Below are positions 11,729 to 25,345 of a DNA stretch of 64,000 bases, piece after piece. The notes beneath the pieces were generated by a model that saw only the letters and a program-made list of their open reading frames with translations, was not told the DNA's origin and made no database searches. The stretch lies in contig CAIIXF020000007.1 in assembly GCA_903813345.2 (NCBI GenBank), positions 18,215,564 through 18,279,563 of the forward strand, read 5' to 3'. This DNA is from Owenia fusiformis (taxonomy: Eukaryota; Annelida; Polychaeta; Sabellida; Oweniidae). The first letter of the stretch is position 1. Each line of letters opens with the position of its first letter. The translations under genes were made by a program, and so were the position numbers.

Positions 11729-13461
11729 TGTAATATGGTATATTTTTATGTGTTTTCAGGTATAGAGTATAGTAGATTATTCTTCCCAGTGGCCTTATAC
11801 TAACGCTTGTGGTGGTGGTTTGCTTTACAGAATATAGCAGCTATACCTTGAGATACGCAACAAATTGCACGATTTATAGCATGTGATCAGTGTTGCTTGT
11901 AGATGTAGTTTTGTAACATTAACTGATTTGCCTAGTGTAATAATCAAAGTGTGTATTAACAGTGTCCAGTATTCACACGTGAACTCAACTCCCGAATGAG
12001 TATTGGTGATTTATAGAAAGATATCGGTACAGAGTATCCCCATATACATTGACTATTAGGGTGTTATAAGATTAATTGATTGGCACTAGTAGTTAAAGTG
12101 CTTCAGTAGAATTCATAGTGTATATTAACAGTGTTTAGTATTCACACGGGAACTGGAGACCAGAATGAGTATCAGTGATTCATAGGAAGATATCGATACA
12201 GAGTAATCCCATATTCATTGACTATTATGGTGTTATAACGTTAATTGATTGGCACGAGTAGTTATAGTGCTTCAGCAGTAGTCATAGGGTGTATTAACAG
12301 TGTTCAGTATTTACACGTGAACTGGAGACTAGAAGGAGTATCAGTGATTATCGATACAGAGTATTCCCATATACATTGACTATTATGGTGTTATAGCATT
12401 AATAGATTGGCGTTAGTAATAATAGTATGTCACAATTTGCTGTGATCAACAATTACAATAAGAACCAGACAGAATATGAACCAGAGCGACCATATAGGAG
12501 CCTAAGATACCAGCATACCAGCACAATATCATTATAGAGTGTAACATTATACCGTGATCATTATGATGGCATATCATTCAATGATTGACATATTGGAGTT
12601 ATTATAGTGTGGTACAATAAACCTTGATCACTTGCACAGAAGGCCAGATTGAGTAGTCGATTATATGTTATATAGAAGGATTGTGCTGAGTTTAGTAGTT
12701 GAGCAAAACAAAGCCTTCATTGTACCGGAGTGACGATAAGAGTTACCGTTACCAGCAAACATTAGAATATCGCTAATATTATTACAGGGTGTCCCAGTAT
12801 ACATTGACTGATTATTATCATTGAATCAGCAACATTCTGTCTGATATATGCACATTTTTATGGGTCATTATGTCCAAATGAGATATTATAACTGAAAACT
12901 TACCACTAAGTAGTATCTATGCATTCATAGCATAGGGAAGTTGTTAGAACAATATTTTAAGTATGTAACCGTTATAGGTTAATGTTAGTTCATGAGTTAT
13001 TAGAATATAGTTAAGTGTTAGGACTTGTAGAACGAAGAGTTAGTGAGTTAGCTAATTCAGATGAAAACACAGTGTTTCCACAGCCAGTAGGTAGTATAGG
13101 GATTCGCTGTGAGCCAGGACAAAGAGTTAGTGAGTTAGTTAATTCAGATGAAGACACCGTGTTTCCACAGCCAGTAGGTAGTATAGGCTATCACTGTGAG
13201 TTATTAGGATCACTCAGTTGATTTAGTGGTACCACAAGGTTAAGTAAGGATTTCAGATAGTTAGGGTAACCAGCGTCACAGACAAGTAGAAATAGTGAGT
13301 AACCATTACTTGTCGTTATTTGGTTTCATAAATAACCGCTTTGAGAGTTCGTGGTATAACCACCCTTTTACTGTACATGTAATATATATGTATATGTTAC
13401 TTTAACATTGTTTCAAAATATATTTCCATATTAAAACTACTTATATTTGTGAGTAATTACA
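11729..13461 (+). repeat. 3' LTR (1733 bp)
   Basis: Direct copy of 4576-6308. No mismatch was noticed over its length, including the internal 170-bp triplication and the 87-bp duplication. It is followed by ATTT (13462-13465), matching the left flank. Confidence 0.96.
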
Positions 13462-16400
13462 ATTTACTCAATGTATGAAACAGAAACTGCTTTATAGACT
13501 TAAGCATGACCAGAAACCAAATATTATAGCATAACAACTAACACTATGGTATTTTTACAATTAATTTTCTGTTTTTTTTCATTATTAATCAAAATTATTG
13601 TTATGCAACTGAATTCCTGAAAAATGTGTTCGCTTTGACATACTTCAACAGAAAATAAAGTACACTATTCTGATAATGCAGTAAAATAAGATGGAGGGAT
13701 ACTTAATTAATTAATTGATTTTTTAATCCTTGGGGATTAAGATATCCAGTCTACAAATAACAGATACATTGCTATTGTCAGGTTGGTTGAGCAATAGGAG
13801 GGTTGAGCAGTAGGAAGGTTGAACAGTAAGCACCCAATAGCTTTTGCCTCAACATAAGTTTTATTTATGACAATCATAATAATGACTGTCGTATGAAAGT
13901 GAAATATTATTGCTATTCCGAGCCTATCCCATACCAGACTCCTGCAAATTCAATAACCGCCCTTTCAATAAATACCACGGTTGTCATGAGATTAAAACGT
14001 ACAGCATATTTTCTGAGAATGTAGGAGAAAGGCACAAAGTAACACCACCAAAAAATGTCCAACTTTGGGTTTGTTCATTGGCTTGCATTTCTATTAAATA
14101 AATGAATAAGCTAAATCAGGGTTTTATATTAAACACAGGTAAATGCCATGACATAAATAATAGTAAGGGCTTTGTCATAAGTCTACAACTGATCCAGCCA
14201 TCTAATGGCATAATAATCACTTCAATACAAACAAATTAGTCATTATTATCTAATTAGACATACTGTCTCGGCCAAAACATTAAGTTTTCTGTTATTACAG
14301 ACTATATATCCTTCTGATCAGACAGAAATTGATTTGAATTTAACATTATTTGCCTTCATGATCAACTAAACAAATGAAGCAATGAAAGTCATATCTTTAT
14401 GATTGAGTTGCCATTGGTATTGGACTTAGTTTTTACTGGTTTTATATGGTTTGTAGGGAGTGAGTTTACACTTATTTCTTTAAATTGGCTACTTAATCTG
14501 TCAATAAGCTGAATCAAAGAACATAGTGACACAGCGAAAATAATAACACGCTTTAATTCATTATACATCTCTACATATAATAATGCATATTATTAAGAAA
14601 ATATAAATGGAATGGTATAGATTTTTTCTTTATACTAGTCTTTTTATAAATCACAATTAACCCAATAAATAGTTACTGGAACGTACCTCAAGAATCTCAG
14701 ATGCCACACAATTCACTGTTAAAACAGAAAACCACAGAATGTAGAATCTAAAAAGACCATAGATGCACCACCAAAAAGTTGGTAAAAGAAATTAACTGTT
14801 ATTCTACAGGTGACTATAAAATCAATAGATAATGATCCCAAAGGACAAAGAGGGCTCAATTTACAGAATCTGAAGGGAGACTGAATTCTGCTTGATTTTG
14901 TAGATTTCCTTGTTGGTCTATGGCAACTCTAAACATATGCCTTGACTAGACACTAGACTTGATGGCTAGGAGCCTGTATCTCTCCCTTTCATCTTTAAGT
15001 CTTCAGCTGATTTGTCCAATTTGGAACAATAAGAGTTGTGATTCTTAAAGGTGTGGAATCATCAAGTATTGTGTTTCTGATGATATACTGAACTTGTAAA
15101 TGAAAGAATCATGCTGTAAAATTGTAAGATGCAGTAACATTAGCAAGGGATAAGGTATGCAATATACATATATTCAGACATGTAGATGATAATATCTTGA
15201 TTGTAAGGAAAGCATCAAAAACCAAAACAAAGCATCCAAATCATGAAGAGAACTGTAAGAATGTGCATACCACATACTACATTAGTTATGGGCAGGTAGA
15301 AACATCAGTTATATCATAGTATCTAAACTTATACTGCCAGATAAAACAATCATTAACACATCTGTACCATGAATAAATACATTTCATTTGAAATGCATAC
15401 ATCAATCTGTCATTCTCCGACTTAAATAAATGTATATGGAGCTCAAGATTGCGCTGTGATTGCTATAAACTTATAAAAATTCATAGAGATGAGAGAAACA
15501 TCAATTTTACAAATTAGGAATGAAACAAAGGGAGGTTGCTATTGTCAATCCATAAAACAAATCACCTATAATTATCTGTAATTAAGGCGTCAGGTGTAAA
15601 TAGTGGTGATGGCGTCAAAGAAATGACCAGCGGAAGACATGATAGCATGACACCTGTTCAAAAGACTCCACTTTAATACTTTCACTTGTTGAAAAATGTG
15701 TATTAATCAAACTGAATTGTGTTTTTCTGATATTTCCTCGAGAATGCAAAAGGTACTAGATAACCTTTTAGAATATTTATTTCATTCCTCTCTTAATTCT
15801 CCTCATATTAGTCTATTCCGTGTTCTCAAAAATTTACTTTTTGCAATTTCATTGCATGGGTATCTCCACAGGGGTACTAACATACAATAGGATACAGTAT
15901 GATGGTCATGAGACAAGGAGTCTAACTGGACATGTGCTGCACTGGAAAGCAGGTGGATCAAGCAACTGCTGCTATCACAACAATATTCAAGTAAAATAAT
16001 AAAATATTCTTTTATTTTAAATTCATTGTATTTATATAGATGGTTAATTTGAAAACTTTAAATGACACTCACCAAGATTTTATGTACAAAATATGAATGA
16101 TCTCCGGCCAACCACATTAGAGTTATCACCCAGATGGATGCATATAAGGGACATTCTATAAACCCTCCAAACCCCATTGAATGAGATTATAATGGCTTCA
16201 ACCATTACATATTGATGAATTATAAAGCATAATTGAATCTTGAAACAAACTCCAATCAAACCATATTATCAAGATGTCTGGATTCAGGAAATTTATATCT
16301 GCATTTTGATAATTAATTGAAGCCATCAAAGATGATACGAAATATGTCATCATATTATCATGAAGACTTCAGAAGTATAGCAGCAGCAAAGATAAAGGGA

Positions 16401-16980
16401 TAATTAAAACCATAGATGTAACTGACAGGTAAACCTTCAGATACATCCTACATCCTATTCCTACTACCAGTCCACTTGTTGTTCAATGTTAAACTGTTTC
16501 TTATGTTCTTTGGGGATCTAATAAAAACAGGTTCTCAAGAACTGTAATGTAACTCTTGATATTACATTCTCATGTTGATTCGTCCAATGGATTCCTACCT
16601 CAGAGAGCAATAATATCTTGGTATGGTACATTCTAACATATTCATTTCAACTGCCCTATTTGTGGCAGCCTACAATACTTGAACAGAGTGTTTGTAGTGA
16701 GCTGCCTAAGGATGTAATGAAGCATGAGTGCTCTCAACTCTCTCAGACCACTGTCGCCTGTACACAGCAGGGTGCCTTTAAAACAATAGCTGCCACACGC
16801 TCCTGTTTAATATAACATGAACTCCTAATAAGCATGACTCAGGTGATAATCTTCATATAAAACATATTTCACAGGCACAGCAAGAATCTTGTTTTATAAT
16901 TACAATATATTCATGGAAAGTCTTCTGATTCAACCAGCCTCATTTATACTAGGATGGGGACTAATGGTAATAACCAATGG
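13462..16980. other. Non-coding stretch right of the LTR element
   Basis: AT-rich. A short threefold repeat of about 18 bp (GGTTGAGCAGTAGGA-like) lies at about 13780-13830 and a TTAATTAA-rich patch near 13705. Several open frames of about 60 codons show neither domains nor splice borders. I see no gene. Confidence 0.45.
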
Positions 16981-16984
16981 TTAT

Positions 16985-17830
16985 ATCTGTAAGAGTAGTG
17001 ATATTTGTTAGAGTAGTTACCAAAGCTGTGATATCTAAAAGACTAGTGGTAGTGACCAATTACCCAAATGCGAGTAGGTAGTTACCAGTTTCACCACCAG
17101 GTGGCTGATTCGGGTCAATTAACATGGCAGGTATATAAGAAAGTTCCCTTAAACTTGAATATTATCAATTTAAGTGGCTCAATTTTCATATAACCCTTAT
17201 GTGTCTGATACTTATACTAATGAAAATATGTCCAGTAAAGCAAAATATTATCTGTCCATTAAAAGAAAAGATATTTCATTTTTTGTGATTTTATAGCATG
17301 GGGTCTATGGCGAATCTCCCCGAGCTAGAAGTCACATTTTCAAAGAAAATAAATTTTTCAAAGTTGATAAACACTTTTTAAAACCACATTTCTAGATGTA
17401 ATTTTACATGTAGATTTCAAATATGATATTACTTTGACTGAATTTTGAATTTTTAATGACCTAAATCAAGATTATTTCTACTCGCATCTGGGTTATTGTG
17501 TGATGTCTGTTAGAGTAGTTACCAAAGCTGTGATATCTAAAAGACTAGTGGTTGTGACCAATGGTATGATATCTATAAGACGCTGCTGGTAGTGTGACCA
17601 ATTGTGTGATGTCTGTTAGAGTAGTTACCAAAACTGTGATATCTAAGACGCTGATGGTAGTAACCAATTGTGTGATGTCTGTTAGAGTAGTTACCAAAGC
17701 TGTGATATCTAAGACGCTGATGGTAGTAACCAATTGTGTGATGTCTGTTAGAGTAGTTACCAAAGCTGTGATATCTAAGACGCTGATGGTAGTGACCAAT
17801 TGTGTGATGTCTGTTAGAGTAGTGACCCCA
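16985..17830. repeat. Minisatellite, about 66-bp unit, split by an insertion
   Basis: The unit reads roughly GTGTGATGTCTGTTAGAGTAG, TTACCAAAGCTGTGATATC, TAAGACGCTGATGGTAGTAA, CCAATT. Four or five good copies run from 17498 to 17830, and older, more divergent copies lie at about 16985-17061. The 433 bp between them is a separate inserted element. Open frames on both strands exist only because 66 is a multiple of three. Confidence 0.85.
17062..17494. mobile_element. MITE-like TIR element inserted in the minisatellite
   Basis: The ends are inverted: ACCCAAATGCGAGTAG at 17062-17077 and CTACTCGCATCTGGGT at 17478-17493, 15 of 16 paired. ATT precedes the left end and follows the right end. Removing the element plus one ATT restores the consensus join CCAATTGTGTGATG exactly. 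An alternative reading with TTA target copies would fit PIF/Harbinger elements but restores the repeat less well. There is no coding capacity, so it is non-autonomous. The superfamily is unassigned. Confidence 0.8.
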
Positions 17831-17845
17831 TGTGTAATAGCAAAA

Positions 17846-20800
17846 CACATTAAACATAAAATAAATATAAACAAATATAAAAGAAAACACTCATTATTTT
17901 CCTTCCCTCTTATAACAGACAGTGTTTTTCTCAGCAGCATATGAGTAAGTCTACAAAGTAAGCTGAAGTAGCTAGTTGAGAATGAGACAGACAACTTCAC
18001 CAATATCCAATACCTCTGTGTCGCCAATTAATAGATTGTACATCTTTGATCAGAAATGTAATTGCAATTAAAATACTTCAATACAATCTGTGTCTCGACT
18101 CTACGCAACATATTGACAAGCCCTTAGGGTTTGAGGTGAGTGACATCATTTTTCAGCTGCATGAAAGATTATTAAGTAATGACATATTATAAAATGCTGA
18201 TAAAAGTAAATTCATATCCTTTTCATGAAAATCAAATACCAATCAAACATAGTTCGTGGATACTGAAAAATCATAAAGCAATTAATGAAACCAACATGCA
18301 GTTTGTATTCCTCCCACCCCCTTCAACATACTACCTGTACCTATGCTACATTCACAAACCTCCGTGGAAACCTCCAGGCTGAATTTACAAAATAGAATGC
18401 CAACACTTAGCTTCTCATTGAAACAATTCAAGGGTTGTTCTATCAGATGTAATTTCATCTTTGTAAAAAGTATCAAAATTGAACAAGTTTCATGAGAAGC
18501 GTCTGAGTAGCTGACACTTCCTGCTAATGACAATGATGCAGTCGGCTACAAGCCTCCAGCACAGGCCTCAATAGATTTCCACTTAAGAAACAAAAGATGA
18601 AACAACAAGTTTATACAGACTAGGGAATTTCTGGCGACAGAAGTGTGAGCTAAAGATCAGGGTTATACCATCTAATCCAATGGCATAATCATCCAAGAAC
18701 CTCTAATATCGACCACACACCATCATGACTGAAGGATTCTAACGAGTAAAAAAACAAGCTCATCAATTTTTCAAAATATGAATACTGAGATAAATGTTGA
18801 ATATCCTTATGTATCATATAAAATGTTGAAGTATTTTTATTGGGCCAAATTTGGCTCTACCTAGTTAGAGAGATCATATCCTTCTCAAGATGTGATGGAT
18901 TAAAGAAAGGGACTTGCCCAAAATTATATATAGAAATATGATGTCATGTCAAATAATATAATATAGATACCCTATTTTCTCTTCATTAAGAAAAATCTAT
19001 ATTTTCTCAGATTTTGTGTTTTGAACTTCAATCAACTCAAACTAGGAATTTAGTCTTACGTCAGTTGGTAAGCACAATGTACTCTAATGATGCCTGGCAA
19101 CCATTGCCACAAGAATTTTTGTACCTAAATTTGATAGCATTATTCACAGGAAAACTCAAAAAATAATTTCAAAACTTATAAACTAAACTAAATGTACACT
19201 CTTGCAACAAATATGTACTGCAAGAGATAATATAATGAAATATGAAGCATTCAGACCCAACTGATCACAACCATTTCATAGCATTTTATGTGAGGCCTTG
19301 ACCTCACATCAAGACCATATGTATACCCCCCCCCCCTCCCATTCCCTCTTTATTACAGGGGAAAGGATATTCAGTACATCTGTGTTTATACATGAGGCAC
19401 TTGAGACAAGACAAGATCGAAACAATTTTAATTTTTTTAAACTGCATCTCCAAACATGTGAATGTGCAGAACATACAGGAGGATGTTCCTGGAATTATAT
19501 GTTGAACCACAGTAAAACTGACATAGATGATCCTCTAGTAAAGGTATTGATTGGTTATAGGGATCAATGTATTGTCTCACTACCTGGCAGACAAGGCTTA
19601 ATTAACGCCTGATAATCTCCTGCCTGGATCTAAAACATTACTAAATACATTGAAAATACTAACATAAAGAACGGACAGAAAAATAATAGAATTAGTTAAA
19701 TAAACATGAAGTTTATCCTCAGAATATGTACCTTGTAATTTAAAATCCGTGTTATGTTTATTAACATTTTAGACAAAAATAATTAGCTGAATATGATTGG
19801 TGAAATTTTATGTATGGGTGGTCAATCATCCAACAATTTAATAACAAATCTCTCTCTCTATATCAAAAGTTTACAACATGAAACCATGCTTTAATGAAGA
19901 AATTAATAAAACTGCATTAGTACTATGTAATTCTAATGCACAATAAAGTCACTGACATCACTGCAAGAAAACAAATACAAATACAAGATCTCTCACGTCA
20001 CATTCTTCAACTAAAAGTGCTGAGCATCCCTGATTTCTGACTAAAGAATAGACATGATCAATGCATTTGGGGAACTATATTGCACCTCTATCTCATCTGC
20101 TATTTGGCAATACTTTTTCAATTGAATCTTGGATTACATGGAGCAGGATTGTCGTAAGCTTATATTAATTCATTCAGACCAAACATTGGGATGAAATATT
20201 TAACAAAATGCCAATATGCATTAATGCTTTCAATGAACCAACATTTTTAGGTATGAAAGCTTTCAACAATTATATTTAAACATTGTTATACATAGTTAAA
20301 ACTGAAAGTAAGTTGTGTGAGAAACTCAATTTAGATACATTTTCTTGTCAACCTTCTGGCATTATATTTTGCGTCAAACTGAGAAGTTGGCTTGATTGAG
20401 AAAATATTTGCGTGACAGGGTCAACCTAAACTTAATGGGTTTAGTGATTGGTGGTTACCTACCATATAGCATATAGCAGCTAGTGTTCAAAATGAGTAAT
20501 AAGATGATGGTAAACTACTATTTAGATCAGATTTTTCAATAGTCCTGATTTAACGGAAATGCAGGGAAATCAGAACATTTGATACAAGATTGGTAAGTTT
20601 TTAGAGTAAAATTGATCAGAGTGAGGTTTTGGCAAAGGTTGCAAAAGCTTTAGATGAGCCGGTGATACAAGTAACATAACAAAAGTAGTTGACATCATCT
20701 CCTCTTCCTTCACACTCTCACCACTACTCAAGTTCTCACCAAATACAAAATACCTCCTATTCAACTTTTGTAACAGTTGTTACTGTGGTTATCAAAAGTA

Positions 20801-23800
20801 CATTGACCACAACACAGCGAGCACACTTCCAAATATCTATTCATAGTTTCATTATATACCGCCTGAATGCTTCTTCCTACCACACGCCCTGTTATTCCGT
20901 TATTCAGAGTTTTTATACATTTCCTCAATAGAGTGATGCATGTATAATTGATGAAATACTCTGACCAGCATGTTAAACAATGGTCTATTTTGAAAAATGT
21001 TGGAATCATGAATGAACGGTGAAAGCGGTGAAAGCGATGAATGATTTTCAGTATAGTAGCTCATAAATATTGTATCAGCACTATTCATAGAAGATATTGT
21101 AGGGATCATGTTATGGTTACAAAATATTGTTAAATTGTAAGTGAAGACAAAAGCAGTCTGAAGCAGATACAATAAATTACATACGTCTAATGAAATTTAA
21201 AAAAGTAGCTCCTTTATTCCTCTGTTATAGAAGAATCATTTAAATTTGGGTTGACCAGGGTTGGAATCTTAAGTAAGGGCCACAAAAGTTCATTCATGGC
21301 AAGCTAAAATATGAATGAAAATAATTTGAAAACTTCAATAAAATCCTATGGGGAGATGGACAAAGCGAGTAGACCACTTTTTGTTCAAATGACAGGATTG
21401 CTGGGTAACCGACACATTTTATTATGGTTCACTAGATATTCATGTGAATCTGTGTTAACATGTCACTACCTGTGCCTGTTTCTACCATATCAGCAAATAG
21501 TTTTTTGGACAAGAATCAAGTGAATTCAAAACAACCATATTCACCCATCTTTTAACATATAAAACAACTCTTAACATAGTCAAAATCACCAATAAGCACA
21601 TGTATAGTACCATAAAATAAAATTACCAGCAACAGGTTGAGTTCTGTATAAATGTTTAATTTTAGCCTTGCATTGGTTTTGTTGAACAGAACAAGCAAAG
21701 GCAGGCAGAAAAGCTGAACCATCAACAAACTTCAAAGAGGAAAAGTAAATGAAGGTTGTATGGTATGCGTAACTAGGTTTACCCTTGGTCCTATATAGGG
21801 AACTAGCAATGGTGCACTTCAGATTACATTTCTCAAAATTCATGAACTAGGCTTGCTTTTTCAGTCACTTATACAGAGTGAAACTATGGCTAGACTTACA
21901 TACAAGTGATATTTAGCTGTAAATAGAACGCTTGCATCATTCAAGTCTCTGGTCCAAGTATCATTATGAATTTTGTTAAAATTTTAATCTTGGGCTGAAT
22001 TAATATTTCAATGGAATATGCACGGAGTTGAATATGCAAGAACATGCAGATTTGAATATGCATTGCATAATGCAAAGTGAGATATGCATGACCATGCAGA
22101 GTGGATTTCTATAACCTAATGAGCCAATTACAAGTCAATCTTAATTCACATCCTGGTCTTGTTTTCTTGGCAGTTTTGGCAACTTCTGCTATCAAAGTTG
22201 GCACGATTCAAAAGTTCATATGTCCTCAGTTCATGTACATGAACTACATTGAAAAATCCTACTGCAGTCCCTTTATAATCCAATCTTATGCCAAAACAGC
22301 TTGGTGATTTAATGGTACTCAAGTTGTGATATATTACAATGTCATCATATAACATGAACTTGACCCAATTCAAAAGTGAATTACATTACTTGAGATATCG
22401 GAGGCCACAATAGTGAAAAATGTAAAATAACCATGCAATATTGTATGATGGTTAAGTGGCACATACACGCATTAGAAATGACATATAAAATATGTGATAT
22501 GAGTATGAAGTAATTATTTCTGTTTGGAACAAAGATTGCTTAATGAGTATTCAAGTTCCATGAAGTTAGCAAAGATATCTGCTCATTTCTATGAATTCAG
22601 AGTTAATAGGCAGATTCAAATTGTAAGTTTATTACAGCATGTTTCAATGACAGCTTTGTATTATGCGTTGTGTTTAGGAGATATTGTTCATTGTGATAAG
22701 GTTTGGATGAAGTAGTATCTAACTGTAAATAACCAAGATATGTGCCTTGTATGTGCATGGTTAACAGAAGAAGGGATATCATACACTTATCTTGAGGCTA
22801 ATGAAAAACATGGTAGTACCAAACTATTATCTGCTCAGTTATATAAGCCTAGAGGATTCATTAAAAGTTATACAACAAAGATAGACTACTATCTAAGTTC
22901 GCCCAAAGGTAGTGTCTACACCAAATACAGAGTAAAATGTTCAAATATTCTATCATAGTTCATGTGAATCAATCTGATTCTCAATCACATCTTTCTGTTC
23001 ATTTATCCAGAGGGTCAAAGGCTAGCAGTAATAATTATTGTTGGAAAGTCTGTTTCCAGTCAAACATGAAGAAATAAGAAATAAGATGACATATTTTATC
23101 TTGATGCAGGTGAATGAATATAGTACATTTATACGCTAATTCAATACACCGAACCGAACTTATTTTCCATTTTAGGGGCTCATTATAGAAAGTAAGGTTT
23201 AGCATGATTCAGCATTACCAACCACCAGAAAAAAAAGTATGAGGTATCAAGCCTTTGTTACCCCCCTCCCCTCCCCCTCTTTATCTGTATGTATTATTTT
23301 CCTTACAGAAGAGAAGAAATAGTGAGAGATCAATGCAAACATCAGTAATGGGCACTGCAAAGAAGAATATCCAATCAGTGGGAAATAGAAATGAGTGCAA
23401 TTCAGAATTATTTTTCAAACCAGTTATTACTTATGAGTCGGAGCATAAAATGTTCCAGTTTTGAGCAGGCTTGTAGATATTGGAGACTTAGTACAGATCA
23501 ATAAAAGAAATAGAAAATAACCAAAAAGCTTACAAAAGCCAAGTAGGAATGACTTTTGTAATATTGCTATGTGCAAATAAATAGATATTTTTTAATACAA
23601 GTAATGCAGTTTGATACCAAGGAAATTTAAACAACTAATCAGATATCTTAAGTTAGAGCGAAATCGTGTGACTATAGCAAAACTTTCAAAAATATCTAAA
23701 ACAGAAAACAAAATATATGCTTTTTCTCATTAAATAAATGAATTGTTCTTGAACGACAATATGTCTATCAATTTGCACTGTATTAGCCCCATAAAAAAAG

Positions 23801-24331
23801 ATATAATATACTACTTTATACCTTTAAGTAAAATATCTTGAAGGTTATCTTTTAAAAACAATACAGGGTAGGAAATGGTGAAAATAAAAGAATCGAATAA
23901 ATAGGTAAATTGAAGACTTCAATCTTTATAGAAATGCAGGACAATTAGACACCTGATTAGGTTTTTATCAAGGAAGAGAGTGCAATAATTGTGGCCAGGG
24001 TGATTTCAAGCAGACATACAGAAGCAGCAGACAAAGCTTGGAGCCAGAGAAAAATAACCTTCTCATTGTGGTAATTCAATAATACTTCCCATCCACTAAT
24101 TACTTATAATGTTCCTACACAACCAATAACCATTCATAAAACAAAACCGTAACAAAACCAATAACAATCTCCAAAGACATAAAACATGGTACCATAAATC
24201 AATGTTAAATGGATGAATATCTAATAGAATTGATGCAGATTATTTCGGAGACAGAAACAGAACTGGTCATAATATTTTTGTCGCCAATTTTATATTTTTC
24301 CTCTGGTAATTACATCGGACGGAAATCAGGT
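17846..24331. other. Long non-coding stretch
   Basis: No exon could be supported. It contains C/T-rich runs that mimic splice acceptors (about 19325-19372 and 23255-23310) and an ATATGCA-rich patch at about 22010-22110. Open frames here are short and unlike any domain I know. It may be intronic to the minus-strand SMAD gene. Confidence 0.4.
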
Positions 24332-24627
24332 AATATCTGGAGTCTCCTTAATAATCGAGCACTGACCTTACAATAAACTAGAGATATAAAATATCTGGAG
24401 TCTCCCTAACAATCAAGAACTGGCCTTACAATAGACAAGAGATAAAAAAATATCTGGGGTCTCCCTAACAATCAAGTACTGGCCTTACAATAGACTAGAG
24501 ATAAAAAAAAATATCTGGAGTCTCCCTAACAATCAAGCACTGGCCTTACAATAGACAAGAGATAAAAAAAATATCTAGAGTCTCCCTAACAATCAAGTAC
24601 CAACCTTAATATGGCTAGAAATATAAA
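24332..24627. repeat. Minisatellite, about 60-bp unit, 5 copies
   Basis: The unit begins ATATCTGGAGTCTCCCTAAC and continues with AATCAAGCACTGGCCTTACA and ATAGACTAGAGATAAAAAAA. It occurs five times with few substitutions and variable A-run length. The first and last copies are the most divergent, as expected for an array evolving by unequal exchange. Confidence 0.9.
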
Positions 24628-25059
24628 AGGGACATGAAATATACTTGCTTCGTTAGGTTTAAATCCCCACAAATTATTGATATAACAAATGGGGGTCAAG
24701 GTCAAATTGATCCAAGTCCAATAAATCTATTTTGACTTCAGCCATAAGAGTCTGGCAGACAGTCTGTCACTGTCATGCAGACATGCCTTCCACTTACATT
24801 TTATATGCTTCAAAAAGAGTATGTGTATATGAGGATATAAATCAGTCAACATTTTAAAGTATTTCTGACTATTACTAAAAAATAGAGTCACAATTTTTAG
24901 ACATATAAAAATATTGTGAAGTATAACAATTTTTTGACGATCTATATCCCTTCTAGTAATTGAAAATGATGTTGATAAAAGTAATACTTTGCCCACGCAA
25001 AGTTACCCTGCGTGCAGAGTCTAGTTAAACTACACTCTGCCTAGTAGAAACCATATTAC

Positions 25060-25345
25060 AGTTTAGTAGCCCCGCCCCTACAACGGGTGCCGGTGACAGT
25101 TCGGGTAATAAATCACTTCTGACCTACGCGCTGACCTTTCTTCTACCAATCAGCGAGCTTGAGGAAACACGCGCCAAAATAAATTCTGGATTGTCATCGG
25201 TCAATTCCGGGTTTAACGATGACGTCAGAAGGAATGACCGTGTATAGAACGTCGGTCAAATTTGGCCGACGAGCACTGATTGGCGCGGTGAGTTCACAGG
25301 TTTATTTTAGTTTGAAAGAGTGAAGACGGAGCTCTCTTTTAAGAA
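25060..25345. promoter_or_regulatory. Promoter-like island, orientation unknown
   Basis: This patch is clearly richer in G, C and CpG than its surroundings. It holds CCCCGCCCC at 25070-25078 (Sp1-type), CCAAT at 25146-25150, GCGCCAAA at 25171-25178 (E2F-type on the minus strand), TGACGTCA at 25220-25227 (perfect CRE) and ATTGG at 25279-25283 followed by CGCGG. The clustering of these housekeeping-promoter motifs is seen directly; promoter activity is inference. No first exon with a clear start could be assigned on either side. It could be an alternative SMAD promoter, the promoter of a non-coding RNA or a CpG-rich repeat. Confidence 0.4.

Larger units (their letters stand above)
4576..13461 (+). 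mobile_element. Complete Ty3/gypsy-type LTR retrotransposon, 8886 bp
   Basis: Two 1733-bp direct LTRs (4576-6308 and 11729-13461) start TGTAA and end TTACA. They flank a primer-binding site, one uninterrupted gag-pol frame and a polypurine tract, with a 4-bp duplication outside. I saw no difference between the LTRs when comparing them by eye at a constant offset of 7153, so insertion is recent. The domain order protease, reverse transcriptase, RNase H, integrase is that of Metaviridae, not Copia. No envelope gene is present. Placement within Ty3/gypsy was not attempted; the tRNA-Leu primer and the long LTRs are the useful descriptors. It lies in a gene-free stretch. Confidence 0.97.

Noticed and set aside
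17545-18027. Frames on both strands with repeated residues
   Set aside because: The 66-bp minisatellite keeps frames open because its unit is a multiple of three. No domain or splice support.
24332-24627. Regular repeats considered as a CRISPR array
   Set aside because: The repeats are contiguous without unique spacers and the DNA is clearly eukaryotic.
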